From the NCBI GenBank assembly GCA_023374045.1, contig CM041776.1, positions 471,251,375-471,315,374 on the forward strand: a stretch of 64,000 nucleotides of DNA, given 5' to 3'. The DNA comes from Limonium bicolor (Eukaryota > Streptophyta > Magnoliopsida > Caryophyllales > Plumbaginaceae). The notes beneath the pieces were generated by a model that made no database searches, had not been told where the DNA came from, and worked only from the letters and a program-made list of their open reading frames with translations. This document shows positions 34,406-46,710 of this stretch, in pieces (the stretch's first letter is position 1; the number at the start of each line of letters is the position of its first letter). The position numbers were made by a program, and so were the translations under genes.

Positions 34406-36600
34406 TAGTGAATAGTGACACCGTAATTCCCTTGATTATGAATGTTGACTTTGACCCGCTGGCCTCGTGAAGGTGAAGTGCTGGACCTGAGAACATCCCG
34501 TTCACCGTGAGAAGGATCTTCTGAGTGGTGAGGTCCTTCACAACAAAATAGTCATGATAAATTTGAAAAAGGCATTATTATCACGACAGAATCTACTGAC
34601 TGAAATAAGGTGTTTATTGAGGGAAGGAGAGTGAATGATATTATTGAGGGAAAAGGTATAAGGGGAGATAGTAAGAATACCATTTCCTTGAGCTGCAATA
34701 GATATAGTGGAGCCATCTCCTAGAGAGATTGTGTCAGTGCCTGAGTAGTCTGAGCTGTGGAGGTTTAGCTTAGAAAAGTCACTAGAGAAATGGTGAGATG
34801 CAGCAGTATCGGCTAGCCAAAGAGTGTGGTTGATTGTTTGGATTAGTGGAGGTAGCATTAGCTGAGAAGGAAGTGGGGGGCGAGCCTGATAGGTTTGGTT
34901 GTATCTGTGATAGCAGATCAAGGCATAATGTCCTTTTTTCACATATTTGACACATAGGTCTTGTATCTGGAGTGCCAGCAAAGGTTTGACTGGAACCAGA
35001 TCTTGGTTGAGTGTAATTTGTTCTGCCTCTTCTGCGCCCGCCTGTCTGTTTTCCACGTGACTCAGATCCTCTGTTGTTATTGTTGTAACCAGATCTAGCT
35101 TTGTTGGAGGTAGGATTGTAGTTTGTGGAGTTAAGGGTGATATTTGTAGATGAGTTGAGTATGTGATTTTGTAGCCATGCTTCTGTAGAAAGCATAAAGC
35201 CATAGATCTGGCTTGGAGAACACGGATCTGGTCTAGTAAGAATGGTGGAGACCAAGGCTGAGTACTCATGAGGTAAGCCTTTGAGCAAATAGCTCTAGAA
35301 TTCTCGATCTCCAACAGCATGACCAGTAATTTCTAGGGAATCAACAAGAGACTTTGCTCAGTTATAATATGTGGTGATGGATTCATCAGAGGATTTTATA
35401 ATGGAGGCAAGTTGTAAATGTAACTGGCCTATCTGTGCATTTGTTGTTGCTTCAAAGTATTCATGAAGATAATCCCAAACTTGAGCAGAAGTGGAGTAGT
35501 TAACAACCTGACCCAGTATAGAATCATTTAGGGAAGAGAATAACACGTGAGGGTAAGTTGGTCCTGTTGGAACCAGACAGTAACAAAGGAAGCATCTTCT
35601 TCGTTCTGTGGACATGGAAATGATCCATCCACATACTTGTATAGATTTGTGCCTTTAAGGAAGGAAACTAATACTGCTTTCCAGATCCTGAACATATCCC
35701 TTAAATTTAACAAGATTTGTAGCAGCTGCTAAAATGGATTGTGTTGTTGTTTGTGCAGGTTTTTTACTGAGGCTATTAATCAAACAGGTGGAGGGTGGTG
35801 TATCACCGGATTTATCACTGGCGAAAGATTCAGGTGGGGAAGTCATGGCTGGAGAATGGATCGGAAGGAAAAAAAAAGATGAGGCTGAAGCAAGGGATTA
35901 TGACTTACTCCATTTTGAAGAGCTCTGATACCATATAAAACCATGAAGAATAGTATACTCGAGAGAGACTGAAGAATGATCATTGTATTTGATTGATTGT
36001 AAACAATAGAATAGTAGTCTATTTATAGAATAGACAACGGGTTCTGGAATGTAATAGAACAGTACAGAAGAACATAAGAAAGGCCTGACAATACAAAGTG
36101 GGCCTAAATACATTTATTTCATAGTGGGCTTGTTAACTCGTATGGGTGGTTATTACGTTTTGCATACCCTAGTATATGTTGCTTCTTGAACCTGCAAGTT
36201 ATTTAAGTATGGTGGAATTTGAATCAGTGAAGGGTTATCGTACCCCAGACCACAAGAAATCAAAACTTGAAAGCCCTATTTGATCTCTTGCGCTTTTGGC
36301 AAGCCAATATGACTATAGGATTAAAGCTTTCATTACGGTGTTCTGATCATCGAATTATGCCAAATTACTTGTTGGTATAAATCAATATACTTACGATCCA
36401 ATCTATCGTCGTGATGCGGTGGTTTCCGGTACGAAAGACATGGTTCTTGAGAGGAGTTATGACAACAGAACAACAATATTCAGAGAGACCAGCAGAGTTA
36501 ATCCAAGTGCCCATAAGACAATTTGTAACCGGCATGAAGATGATGATAATCGTGAGCTCTCTAACGGCATATTATTCTTCTTCCCCACCGTGATCTCCAT
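34406..36600 (-). pseudogene. Laccase copy C: exons 1-2, interrupted
   Basis: Exon 1 (36,395-36,600) matches copy B from the start codon to a GTAAG donor but has a one-base loss near 36,459, so the frame shifts in the hydrophobic segment. Exon 2 (36,275 down to 34,406) is split at 34,512-36,155 by a Copia fragment and has another one-base loss near 34,467. Exons 3-6 are absent; beyond intron 2 the window enters the transposon block at 25,309. It is a truncated pseudogene unless its remaining exons lie left of position 1, and even then the frame is broken. Confidence 0.9.
34512..36155 (-). mobile_element. 5' fragment of an Ale/Retrofit-like Copia element inside laccase exon 2
   Basis: Minus strand from right: a short LTR-like stretch (~35,934-36,138) starting near GTTAACAAGCCCAC, primer site TGGTATCAGAGCT (35,921-35,933), gag from 35,846 (MTSPPESFASDKSGD), WDYLHEYFEATTNAQIGQL, zinc knuckle with KKGHYALICYHRY, and protease LADTAASHHFSSDFS. 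It stops abruptly at the start of the pre-integrase region, 34,512, within VVKDLTTQKI. RT, RNase H, integrase and 3' LTR are missing, and no target duplication is present. Stops and shifts occur within gag. Confidence 0.87.
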
Positions 36601-36657
36601 GGAATTAAGGAATTGAACAATTCAGGAAAGAAGTTCACGATCGTCTAACATACATGA

Positions 36658-37049
36658 GAACAAGGAAGATACATGCTCTGCACCTCTTTCATTCTGTTCA
36701 TTCCGATAATTTTACAATCCTAACTGACGAACAAAGAAGATACATGCTCTGCGCCTTTGTTCACTCTCTTCACTCACGATGATTTTGCAACTCTAACTGG
36801 TGAGCAAGGACGATACATGCTCCGCACCTCTTTCATCTCTCTCAGTCAATTTTGGGAACCCTAACTAGCGAACAAGGAAGATACATGCTCTAGGCCTTTT
36901 TCCTTCTTTTCACTCACAATAATTTTGCAACCCCTAACTGCCGAACAAGGAAGATACATGTTCTACGCCTCTTTCATTCTATTCACTTACGGCAATATTG
37001 CAATCCTAACTGCTGAACAAGGAGCATACATGCTCTGTGTGTGAAGAGG
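36658..37049. repeat. ~72-bp minisatellite in the C-A laccase spacer
   Basis: There are five full units and one partial. Each begins GAACAAGGAAGATACATGCT and continues with a CTCTTTCATTCT-like and ACTCACGATAATTTTGCAA-like segment ending CCTAACTG. The same array reappears between copies A and B (44,057-44,703 and 55,019-55,260), so it belongs to the ancestral repeated unit. Confidence 0.88.
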
Positions 37050-37481
37050 CGAGCAGCAAAATGGGGCATAGGTTTGCCCTAGAGCAAACATGCTCTATTC
37101 GTAGAGACACAGGGAATATGTCAAAGTGTGACATTTATGCAAATGAACAATGCTACCCCCAATACCACCACAAATACCACCAAATGCCATAACAAATGAG
37201 GCCTTAATAGAAATACACTAGAGCTATCACAAAAAAATTGAAAAAAAAATCAAGAGAAGCTAAGAAGGTACACATGTTCAACGTAGAATTGCCATATATA
37301 TATAAAAAAAACTAACAACAATAAGATAATTTTAAGTACTTCATCTATATATATATATATATACACATATATATATATATTTATATATATATATATCAAC
37401 ACCTTGCGTTATTAAATGTGATTACTATTATTTCCCCACTAAGCTTAACTCTCTTCTTTCTTTATGGAACATCGTCGAGCT
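37050..37481. other. Spacer downstream of laccase copy A with TA microsatellite
   Basis: There is no gene. It holds AGAGCAAACATGCTCT (a near-palindrome at ~37,081), an A-rich tract, and a (TA)n run at about 37,344-37,397. It matches 55,260-55,606 downstream of copy B. It would contain the 3' UTR and polyadenylation region of copy A. Confidence 0.6.
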
Positions 37482-39177
37482 TTACTCATATGTGAAGAAG
37501 ATAGTCGAATTATAGCAAGGAATAATATAATCAGGGGACCTTATGCTGGTCTCTGGCGTGGGACCGTTCCTAACAATCAAGGCAGTGTCCATTCCCCAAC
37601 TGGAGTGTTTATCAAGATGGAAATGCATAAACCAAACACCTGCATGACAAACGTATGATGAACATGATGCTTATGATTTGTATATACATAAATATCTATG
37701 ATTCACCATAAAAAATGGTTTAAACAACCCTAAGTTGGTAAGCAACAATTGATAGGCTAGAAGTTTTTAATGAAAACTTAAAAAAAGAGTTAAATAATCT
37801 AGAGACACGAGATTAGACTTACCTGGATTGTTTGCTGTGAATCTAATGGATGTCCAACCATTCTTCGGCACCCCAATCATATTTATTAGAGGTGGATCCT
37901 TTAAATTATATTTTTCAGGATCAGTAGACTCATTGAAGTTTCCAAGTCCCCATCCAACTTGATAGAAACTGTACCCATGCAAGTGCATGGGATGATTCTC
38001 TGCTGTGTTCATCACATTGGTCCCTTGGAACACAATTTCCACATCAGTACCATAATCAATCTCCACAACCCTAGTTCCATTAATATCACGCATGTCTAAG
38101 TTGTAGCTCATTGGGTCCTCAATGTAGTTGAATACATTCTCAGGTCTATCTGGAAAATCTGACTTATAAATCCCGTCAATATTCTTATAGTAAGCTTGCA
38201 ACACATCCATCTACGGGAAAGGGAAGGTGATGTTGTTCAAACTGGCCGCAAATCTATTATCAAACATACCAGTGCAGTTATTTCCAACTTCACATGGCAA
38301 AGTTCCTAATGATACTGTCATGATGATCCTTCTTTGGACTATTTCTGGCACATTAATGGGGTATTCTTTTGAATTCAAGGACTTGAGTTGGCTTGTAAAG
38401 GCAATTGTTGCAGCACTGTCACTAACATCCGGAAGGATAGGGAAAGAAACATTTATAGGGTTGTTAGTATATTGGATAAGGGCACTTGTGTTGGTGTTTG
38501 GGTAACCTAAGGCTGAATAGGAACGAGCTGCCATGTAATAATTCTGACTGATATTTTGATCTGTAGTGAGAAGGACGTCCATGGTTTGGCCTGGTGTGAT
38601 CATGATGTAATTGATGGAGATGGGTTTGGTGTAGGAAGCATCCATCCCCACCAATGTAAGGTTGTGGTTTGCGACCATGAAGAATATTTCTTTGTCTACT
38701 AGCGCGTTGACTATGCGAAGAAGATAGGTCTTTTCATATTCCACGGACAATCTAAACATATCTACACAAGAAAAATGTGTTATTTAATGTAGTAGAAAAT
38801 TTAGTTGTTATTTAAATTGAATAATTCTAAATAAATAGAAGTAGTTTATAGATATAAAAAACTACAAAAAGATCTAAAATTTTGCAATGATATATAAGAT
38901 TTAAACTACAGATATATACAAAGGTGAGTAAGTTCTAGAGGCAACAAAAAGAAAAAGAATAAGTTTCAAAAGCAATTGTATTTATTTATAACTTACACAT
39001 AAAAGACTCAATTAATAACTACTATATATCTTGTTTACCTTTAGCAGAACAAGGATTTGAGTCCTCAAGTTGCCCATTGATCGTAAATGCAACGGGTTTG
39101 TTGGTATCTCCCCCAGTAGCCAATAACTCTTCGAGATCCTTCATTACATCTTCCTCGAACCATGATCCTTAAGTAAT

Positions 39178-39178
<1 letters not shown>

Positions 39179-39214
<36 letters not shown>
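39179..39214. repeat. (TA)n microsatellite in intron 3 of copy A
   Basis: This is an uninterrupted TA run of ~35 bp. Copy B has only a short TATATATA at the same place (near 57,347), so it expanded after duplication. Confidence 0.85.
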
Positions 39215-39216
<2 letters not shown>

Positions 39217-39697
39217 AATAAAAGGAAACCATAAAGAAGAGATAAACATCATCAGCTATGGAAGTGAAATAGAGTAGAGGCCTTGATAAATTTCAAATTT
39301 TGTTGGTCTTTTTAGGTGATAATATGACCTATAGTTATATATTTCAAAAAGAACATTGTAGTTATTGTTGTAATTAGAATGATAAATAGTACCAAGCACT
39401 ATGGGGATTTCTTTGTATGGTTTACGGAATGGATAGTTCCTTCCGTTCGGAGGATATATGAAGATAGGTCCATGCACAGTGGCCCGAGTCCAGTCGCTAT
39501 GGGCATGCCACCATAGGGTTCCCTCCTCGTCTGAAAGAATGATTTCGTAGGTGTAATTCGACCCTGGATTAATATTGCACTGTGTGATAAACTGTGTGCC
39601 GTCAGATCAAGGATTTCTCGGCTGCTTCACTCCGTGCCTGTTATATGAAAATAAAGTATTTATAAGATAGTATCATTCAAGGTACTATTAAAAAAAG

Positions 39698-40824
39698 GGA
39701 AATTTCGTGAAATACCATTATATTTTTGGTTAATTCATAAAATGTCCATATAATAAAAGAAATCCATAAATTTTTGTAAAAATCCATGAAATGTCACTAT
39801 AGTCATTTATCAAAAGGAAAAAAAAACAAAAATACTCCTACTAGTTATCAAAGTACTTTAACGTTCACAATATGTCCCCTAAATGTAAAAAATTCAAAAA
39901 AATCAAAATACTATAAAATATTGAAAAATAAAACAATTATAAAATTGAATAAAAAGTCATAAAATATTGAAAAAAGTAAATATTTTTTATTTTTTTAAAA
40001 TTATTCAGTACCATAAGATATAGTGTTTTAAACACATTATTTATAACAAATTTTAAACCAATTTATACCAAATAAGTACCATAACTTTTATCGTACATTT
40101 TTTTAAATTTTTTCTCCCAATTTATATTATTTATTCAAAATAAATTATATTATATTTTTAAACTAATATCAGAAAAATTATTTCATAAATTAATATTATA
40201 TTTTGCAGATAATAACATAATATTTTTTGTAATCTACAAAATATTATGTCATAATGCTATCTGCTAAATAGAATATAATTTAAAAAATATTTTTCTGAAA
40301 AGTTATCTACTAAATAGAATATAAATTTTTAAAATATTTTTTCTGAATATTATTTAAAGAATACACTATAATTCATTTCAACTAAATAATCTAAAATTTT
40401 AGAAATAAATGTAATTAACAATGTATGGTATAAATAAAGCTTGATAAAATAAATTTGATATATATTATGTTTTTAAAAATTTATACTCATTTTTACAGTA
40501 CTAAATAATTTTAAACGAAATCTAAGAAATATCTTTTTTCAAATTTTATGTTTTTATTAATTTTTTTATTGCTTATTCAATTTCTAAGATATTTTTTATA
40601 TTTTTATAGTATTTTAGATTTTATGTGAATTTTTTACCACTAAGGGCATATTGTGAAATTTAAAAGTACTTTATGACTTCTATTTTTATTTTTTTAATCT
40701 TTTTTTCTTTTATATATAGTAACATTTTATGGACTTTACTAAAATATAGTGATATTTTGTGACTTTTATTTTTAGGACATTTCATGAATTATCCAAAATT
40801 GTAATCACATTTCATGAAATTTCC
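39698..40824. mobile_element. Mutator-type non-autonomous element in intron 2 of copy A
   Basis: Ends pair as inverted repeats: GGAAATTTCGTGAAAT on the left and ATTTCATGAAATTTCC on the right, extending over ~50 bp with AATTCATAAAATGTCC against GGACATTTCATGAATT. The interior is very AT-rich and non-coding. Flanks AAAAAAAG and AAAATAAG are only an approximate duplication. Copy B carries the same element at the same place. Confidence 0.65.
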
Positions 40825-42588
40825 AAAATAAGGTTAATATAATTGAATAGCAAATATTATCAATCTAACTGAATACTCGAATGAAAACTCTTCAACAAAA
40901 AAAGGAAAAGAAAGTGAATAATTTTTGGGATATATTGACTCCCGCCAGTAGTATGGAAGATAATTACTGTGAGGAAATATTGATTCTGATATCATCCATT
41001 AAAAGGTTGAAGAAGTCAGTCATTATCCCCTAATTCCAAGTGGAGCCTAGCGACCTCGAGGTTAGATGATCGATAAAAGTCAGTCATTACAGCTAACAAT
41101 CTAAACATGTATTGAAAGTATAATTTTTATATACATTTTTATTATATGTAAAAAAATATATAAGTTTATATGTCCACATATACAATTAATATAGTCAAAA
41201 ATTAATACATGAGAGTATAGCCAAGAGACTCAATGACATTGGCCAATAATTTGTTCTTTTACAATAAGGTTTATCGCGTAGAAAATAAAAGTCAAACTTT
41301 CGGATAGTGTATTTTGCAACAAGCGTCCAATTTTTTCACCTTGAGTTCATTTATATAAACGTGGTAAACCCAAAGCGAATATACACCAATATTTTGATTC
41401 TACCCTTCATATAGTTGAATCTATGTGCTTTAGCTCAAATGGAAAAACACAATAGTTTATTCTTATTTTATTTACCAATAGGACTAGAGAGTCGAAAATA
41501 AATAAGTGTGAAGAAAATCAAAATTGGAAACTTAACCTGCTATAACAAAATTCTAATGATCTTGTACTTTCAAATTTTTAAAGCCTAATTATTAGAAAAT
41601 AACATATAATTTCGGTTATAAAATTTGTCTTTACTTTGTAATGAAAACGTTTAATATAGAAAAAAATAGGTAACAATCAAAATTCTTATATGTATTATTT
41701 TCAAATGGACATCAACTCCCCGATCCAAATCTGTGACCGGCGTGAAAATAGGTAACAATCTTAAAACGCAGATCCAATCTGCTATAGGAAATTAGATCAG
41801 GGAGTTGATTAACCCTGCTGATCCAATCTGAAAACGTTTATTGTAAAAAAATAGGTAACAATCAAAATTCTTATGTAACCGTATTATTTTCAATTTGATT
41901 ACGATATCAATATATCTTGGCTACATGTGAATGTAGTCAAATATAACTGCATTACATGTATATAGAATAAACATGTACATTACATCTATAAACATGTATA
42001 TTATTTATATTTGTTGAATAAACATGTACATTACATCTATAAACATGTATATTATTTATATAGCAAATATTGTACACAAAATAGTACTTTCAGTATAATT
42101 GTTTATTGTATAATAAATGTAACTATTTTTAGTTACATATTTATAGGATACAGTGTTCTAATTTAGTCTAACATATGGAAAAATGATGCTAATGTCAAAT
42201 AATCCTGCTTTCATTCTACAAGAAGTTGACTTTTCAAAAAAAAAAAAGTTGAAGAAGGGATGCTTGTGACGTGTTTAAAAATTATGATACTTATTTATAA
42301 ATATTAGACTATTTTATTAAAGTAAATTTGACAGTCTAAAATTTTTGATGATTGATATTGAAAGTTTAAGTTATTAATGTTTTATCATCACTCTAATTAG
42401 GGATAACAAATCGGATTGATGGATTGCGAAATGTGTTTAAGAATATATTGACCCATACTCAAAAATATTACTATTAGGTTATAAATTTCAACTAAGACCG
42501 TAAGATGCATACAAAACCACCCATTCCCAACCAAACCCTTATATTCCAAAGATTTCTTAATACATTTTTTTCTCACTTATTCATTTTT

Positions 42589-42999
42589 GGAAAATTCACG
42601 AGATACCCTTATTTTCTTTCGTAATTCACAATATATCCATATGATTTTAGTAATTTAACTTTAAACATGCTTAAATGTTGTCCAAAATTGATGAAATTTT
42701 ACATGGACGATGCTAAAGTGTTATATTTTGGTCTAATATCAAATTTGAAGTTTTTTTAGCTCACATGTGACCCGTGGAACCCAATGAACAGTCACATATT
42801 CATTGGGTCCCACAGGTCACATGTGAGCTTAAAAAGCTTCAAATTTGATATTGGACCAAAATATAACACTTTAGCATCGTCCATGTAAAGTTTCATCAAT
42901 TTTGGACAACATTTAAGTATGTTTAAAGTTGAATGACAAAAATCACAGGGGTATATTGTGAATTACGAAAAAAAACAGGGGTATATCATGAATTTTCCC
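42589..42999. mobile_element. Foldback MITE in intron 2 of copy A
   Basis: The 411-bp sequence is almost entirely an inverted repeat. GGAAAATTCA and TGAATTTTCC form the ends; CATGGACGATGCTAAAGTG pairs with CACTTTAGCATCGTCCATG; a short centre around CCAATGAACAGTCACATATT is unpaired. A 9-bp duplication TTCATTTTT lies at 42,580-42,588 and 43,000-43,008. Copy B has the empty site TTATTCATTTTTTAATCC near 62,863, so it inserted after the A/B duplication. Confidence 0.92.
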
Positions 43000-44056
43000 T
43001 TCATTTTTTAATCCTAATAAGTAATAAGGTATCAAGATGTCCCTTAGATTAATCAAAGAAAACTTTTAGCAAAATATTGGGACCACATTAGTGTTTGAGA
43101 ACTTAAAGAGGAAAAGTGACATACCAATACATGTCTACTATTTAATGTATTTGTTTCTAATAAAATATTGATAGCGGCTCATGGATTGGCTGAACTTGTA
43201 AGTTATACCCAACCCAACCCAATAAAATAAAAACTACTCTAAACCAAACCTAAACATTATACCGATGATAACAAATCTCAACCTAAAGCTATAATTTACG
43301 GGTTAATTTTAGGTGGGGTCTACTACAATAATTTTAATAAACAATAATAACAATATTATAAGTATGACAAAATGTCATAATTTTTGTAAATATGACACTA
43401 GAGTCACTTCCAAGCTTTTTATCAGAAAGTTTATATTTTTCAAACAAGACATGCGTTAGATACCAGTGAATAGTGACACCGTAATTTCCTTGATTATGAA
43501 CGTTGACTTTGACCCGCTAGCCTCGTTGAAGGTGAAGTGCTGGACCTGGGAACATCCCGTTCACCGTGAGTATCTTCTTCGTTTTGCATACCCTAGTATA
43601 TGTTGCTTCTTGAACCTGCAAGTTATTTAAGTATGGTGGAATTTGAATCAGTGAAGGGTTATCGTAACCCAGACCGCAAGAAATCAAAACTTGAAAGCCC
43701 TATTTGATCTCTTTCGATTTCGGCAAGCCAATATGACTATAGGATTAAAGCTTTCATTACGGTGTTCTGATCAGAATATGCTTAATGCCAAATTACTTGT
43801 TGGTATAAATCAAATACTTCGATCCAATCTATCGTCGTGATGCGGGTTTTTTCCGGTACGAGAGACATGGTTCTTGAGATAGTTATGAACAACAGAACAA
43901 CAATATTCAGAGACCAGCAGAGTTAATCCAAGTGCCCATGAGACAATCTGTAACCGGCGTGAAGATGATGATAATCGTGAGCTCTCTGCGGCAATATTAT
44001 TCTTCTTCCCCACTGTGATCTCCACCATGGAATTAAGGAATTGAACAATTCAGGAA

Positions 44057-44703
44057 AGAAGTTCACGATCGTCTAACATACATGAGAACAAGGAAGATAC
44101 ATGCTCTGCACCTCTTTCATTCTCTTCTAGGGGTGAGCATTCAGTTTGGACATTTTGGATTTATCCGAAAACTAAATTAACCAATTTTGTTTTTTGGATT
44201 TTTAACCGAATTGAAAATTTAGGTTAACCGAATTATCCTAATTATAATTTGGTTTGGATTTGGTTTTGACTTTGTCTAATTCGGTTAATCGAATTATCCA
44301 AATTTCCTTTACAAAAGAATACTCTATTTTCTAATTCTAGTCTTTAGTGACAAATAGTCAAACACAAACCCTGAATTTTGGTAAGTTGAAATCCAAACTA
44401 GCTAAAATTTGGATTTCAGTTTGGATTTCGGATTTTCACTTTAAAAAATTTAGATTTTGGATAATTTGGATAATGGTTAATTCGGTTTTGGTCTTAATTT
44501 GGATAATTCGGTTTTTAACCGAAATAACCGAAATCCAATTTATTTTTTACAATTTGGATTTCGGTTAACCGAATTATCCAAATGATCACCCCTATTCTCT
44601 TCATTCACGATAATTTTACAATCCTAACTGACGAACAAAGAAGATACATGCTCTACGCCTTTGTTCACTCTCTTCACTCACGGTGATTTTCCAACTCTAA
44701 CTG
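44057..44703. repeat. ~72-bp minisatellite in the A-B laccase spacer (left part)
   Basis: It contains the same units as 36,658-37,049, interrupted first by a hAT MITE (44,128-44,594) and then cut at 44,708 by the Athila-type element. The array resumes at 55,019. Confidence 0.85.
44128..44594. mobile_element. hAT-type MITE with TAGGGGTGAGCA ends
   Basis: The ends are TAGGGGTGAGCA and TGATCACCCCTA, with an exact 8-bp duplication TTCTCTTC at 44,120-44,127 and 44,595-44,602. The uninterrupted minisatellite unit near 36,690 serves as the empty site. The 467-bp interior consists of repeated TTTGGATTT/AACCGAATTATCC motifs that pair in inverted orientation. It encodes no protein. Confidence 0.92.
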
Positions 44704-44708
44704 GTGAG

Positions 44709-46281
44709 TGATAAGTGTCCAAATGAGCATGTTTTATAGGTGTATTTCATATATAAATTAGCACTTTTCTTGCTCATTTCTCCACTTCGGTTGTTTTTCC
44801 TCTAGTTTATGTTTTATTGTTTATCTCACAAATTTATTGGTTTAACATGAGGAAAACCAAGCTGGGAGTGAAGTAGACGAAGAGACGAACGCGTAGACAC
44901 AAACGGCTCAGAAAACGGGATCCAAACGAAGAATCTAGAGCCGGTCGAAGTTTGGAGGAAAATAGGTCACGGTCACACTTGTGACCGCCTAAGGAACCGC
45001 CTAAACAGAGGCGGTCAGCCTTGCAACCGCCTAGCTAACCGCCCAAACAGAGGCGGACTCTCAGGCGGACCAGAGGCGGACGACAAGCGGAGAACCAAGG
45101 GGAACCGCCTAGTTTCAGGCGGTTGTAGAGGCGGACATGTATGGAACCGCCTAGTATGGGGCGGTTGCTTAGGCGGACGTAACTAAAAACTAAACGCGCC
45201 AGTTTTCTTCTTCGCGTCGACTTCACCCGTCGACTTGTTTCTGCCATATCCATCTACTTCGCCCGTCGACACCTTATTTTCCGCCGCCTATCAGCTCTGT
45301 CCCCTGCAATTAATGAGCAATCAATGCTTTCCACCTCTGTCTGCGGTCGTTCTTCTTCTTCCTCTCCTCTATAAAAAGCCACTGCTACTTCAATCAAATA
45401 CACGTTCCACCCCAAACTCAACACTCAAAATCTCTCATTTCACTTACAAAAATCCTACGTATGCTCCCACTCTTCTTCTTCTTCATTGTCTCCATTCATC
45501 ATCCACGCATCTCGTATTGTTATTACGTCCAATCTCTGTCTAACTTATTACCAGTTAATATGTCAGGCTAAGGAGGATTTGCTCCGGGCAAGGGTTTTAA
45601 TTATGGTTTGTTTAATTATGTAATCAATATTTCTACCGGTTAAAATAAATACAGTTTGTTACGCTTAAAGGTTTTCTCTCACCATTTTAATAAATTACAT
45701 GAATTTATTAAAATGCTTTCCTAAGTCTATTTTGATCAGACCAGGTGATAAATAGACAGGTTAATTAAGCCGTAAATCTGGAGAAAGCTTATTATGATTT
45801 AATAGGTTAGTATTTTCAGATGCAATTATAATTCCTCGAATTTAACGTCCGTTTACATAGTATTGCTCGAACCTTGATTAGACCGAGCATTTTCTGGTAA
45901 ACGAGTTCTTAAGGGTCTATGACTTAGTCCTTAGGATAATAACAGGAATTTTGCCAAACTAATAATTAAACCGGTAGAGATAGCATAATTAATCAGATTA
46001 TATAAAACCTAAACCCGGAGTTCCATTTAATTCATCTGCACTCAGTTTTCTAATCTGCTTAATATTTTCTCTAAAACAAGTCAATTAACTTCCCCCCTTT
46101 TGTGACAAGCTTAGGAACTATTTTATCTCGCTATAAGTCCCACGGTTTGACCCCGGCCGCTTCTGTCTTCTATACTACTGCGACCGGGTTTTATTTGCAG
46201 CCCGACGGATATTTTGAGTATTAATTTCTTTCTTTTATCAATTTCACCAGTACTAATCACTCACGATAAATCCACTCTGCA
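44709..46281 (+). repeat. 5' LTR of the Athila-type element
   Basis: It runs from TGATAAGTGTCC to CACTCTGCA. An array of about fifteen ACCGCCT/AGGCGGT half-sites occupies 44,967-45,176. A TATA-like CTATAAAAAG lies at ~45,369. The CTATACTACTGCGACCGGG tract near the end is shared with the fragment at 1-1,072. Confidence 0.95.
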
Positions 46282-46283
46282 AA

Positions 46284-46302
46284 ATGGCGCCGTTGCCGGG
46301 GA
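46284..46302 (+). promoter_or_regulatory. Primer-binding site, tRNA-Asp type
   Basis: TGGCGCCGTTGCCGGGGA lies three bases after the 5' LTR, as in the gag-only element. From here to 46,710 is a non-coding leader rich in TCTGTCATTTC/TTCCATTGTC repeats (about 46,450-46,650). Confidence 0.85.
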
Positions 46303-46710
46303 CTTGATTTAATCTAGTCCCTAAGCCCCGGTTAATTCACCTGTTATATTATAATATCTGTCAATATTATCTTGTTAATAATCTAATTTGGACATCGGAC
46401 TTCTGATCTGACTTGGACATCTAACTTTGGACTTCGGACTTCTACATTTAATATTATTGTCATTTATTTCTGTCATTTCTTTCCATTGTCCTTCAATTTC
46501 TTGTATCTAACTACTAACTTATAATTTCTGTATACTACTAACTTCAAATTTCTGTCATTTCGTTCCATTGTCATTTCGTTCCATTGTCATTTCAATTTTC
46601 TGTTATTTCTTTCCATTGTCCCTAACTACTAACTTTAAATTTCTGTCTACTAATTCCTAACATTTTTATTTTTAACACATAACGTTTCTTTTCTCTGTTT
46701 TGAGTGGTGA

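Larger units (their letters stand above)
37482..44028 (-). pseudogene. Laccase copy A: six exons, multiply disabled
   Basis: Exons on the minus strand: 44,028-~43,822, 43,699-43,464, 39,637-39,393, 39,167-39,039, 38,761-37,823, 37,640-37,482. Exon 5 is closely similar to copy B and keeps [14 protein letters not shown]. Defects: exon 1 has frame-shifting losses and its GTAAG donor reads GAAG; exon 2 has TAG where B has Gln130; exon 3 has TGA for Trp158; exon 5 has TAG for Gln456 just before MDVLQAY. Intron 2 is 3.8 kb and holds a ~1.1 kb Mutator-type element and a foldback MITE. The C-terminus would end earlier than in B (stop at 37,482). No functional laccase can be made. Confidence 0.93.

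Noticed and set aside
36658..37049. Minisatellite units as a small RNA or tRNA cluster
   Set aside because: The units have no cloverleaf, A/B boxes or terminator run and diverge freely. A spacer repeat explains them.
37344..37397. Short spaced TA-rich repeats as a CRISPR array
   Set aside because: This is a plain dinucleotide microsatellite in a plant spacer. No repeat-spacer structure exists anywhere in the window.
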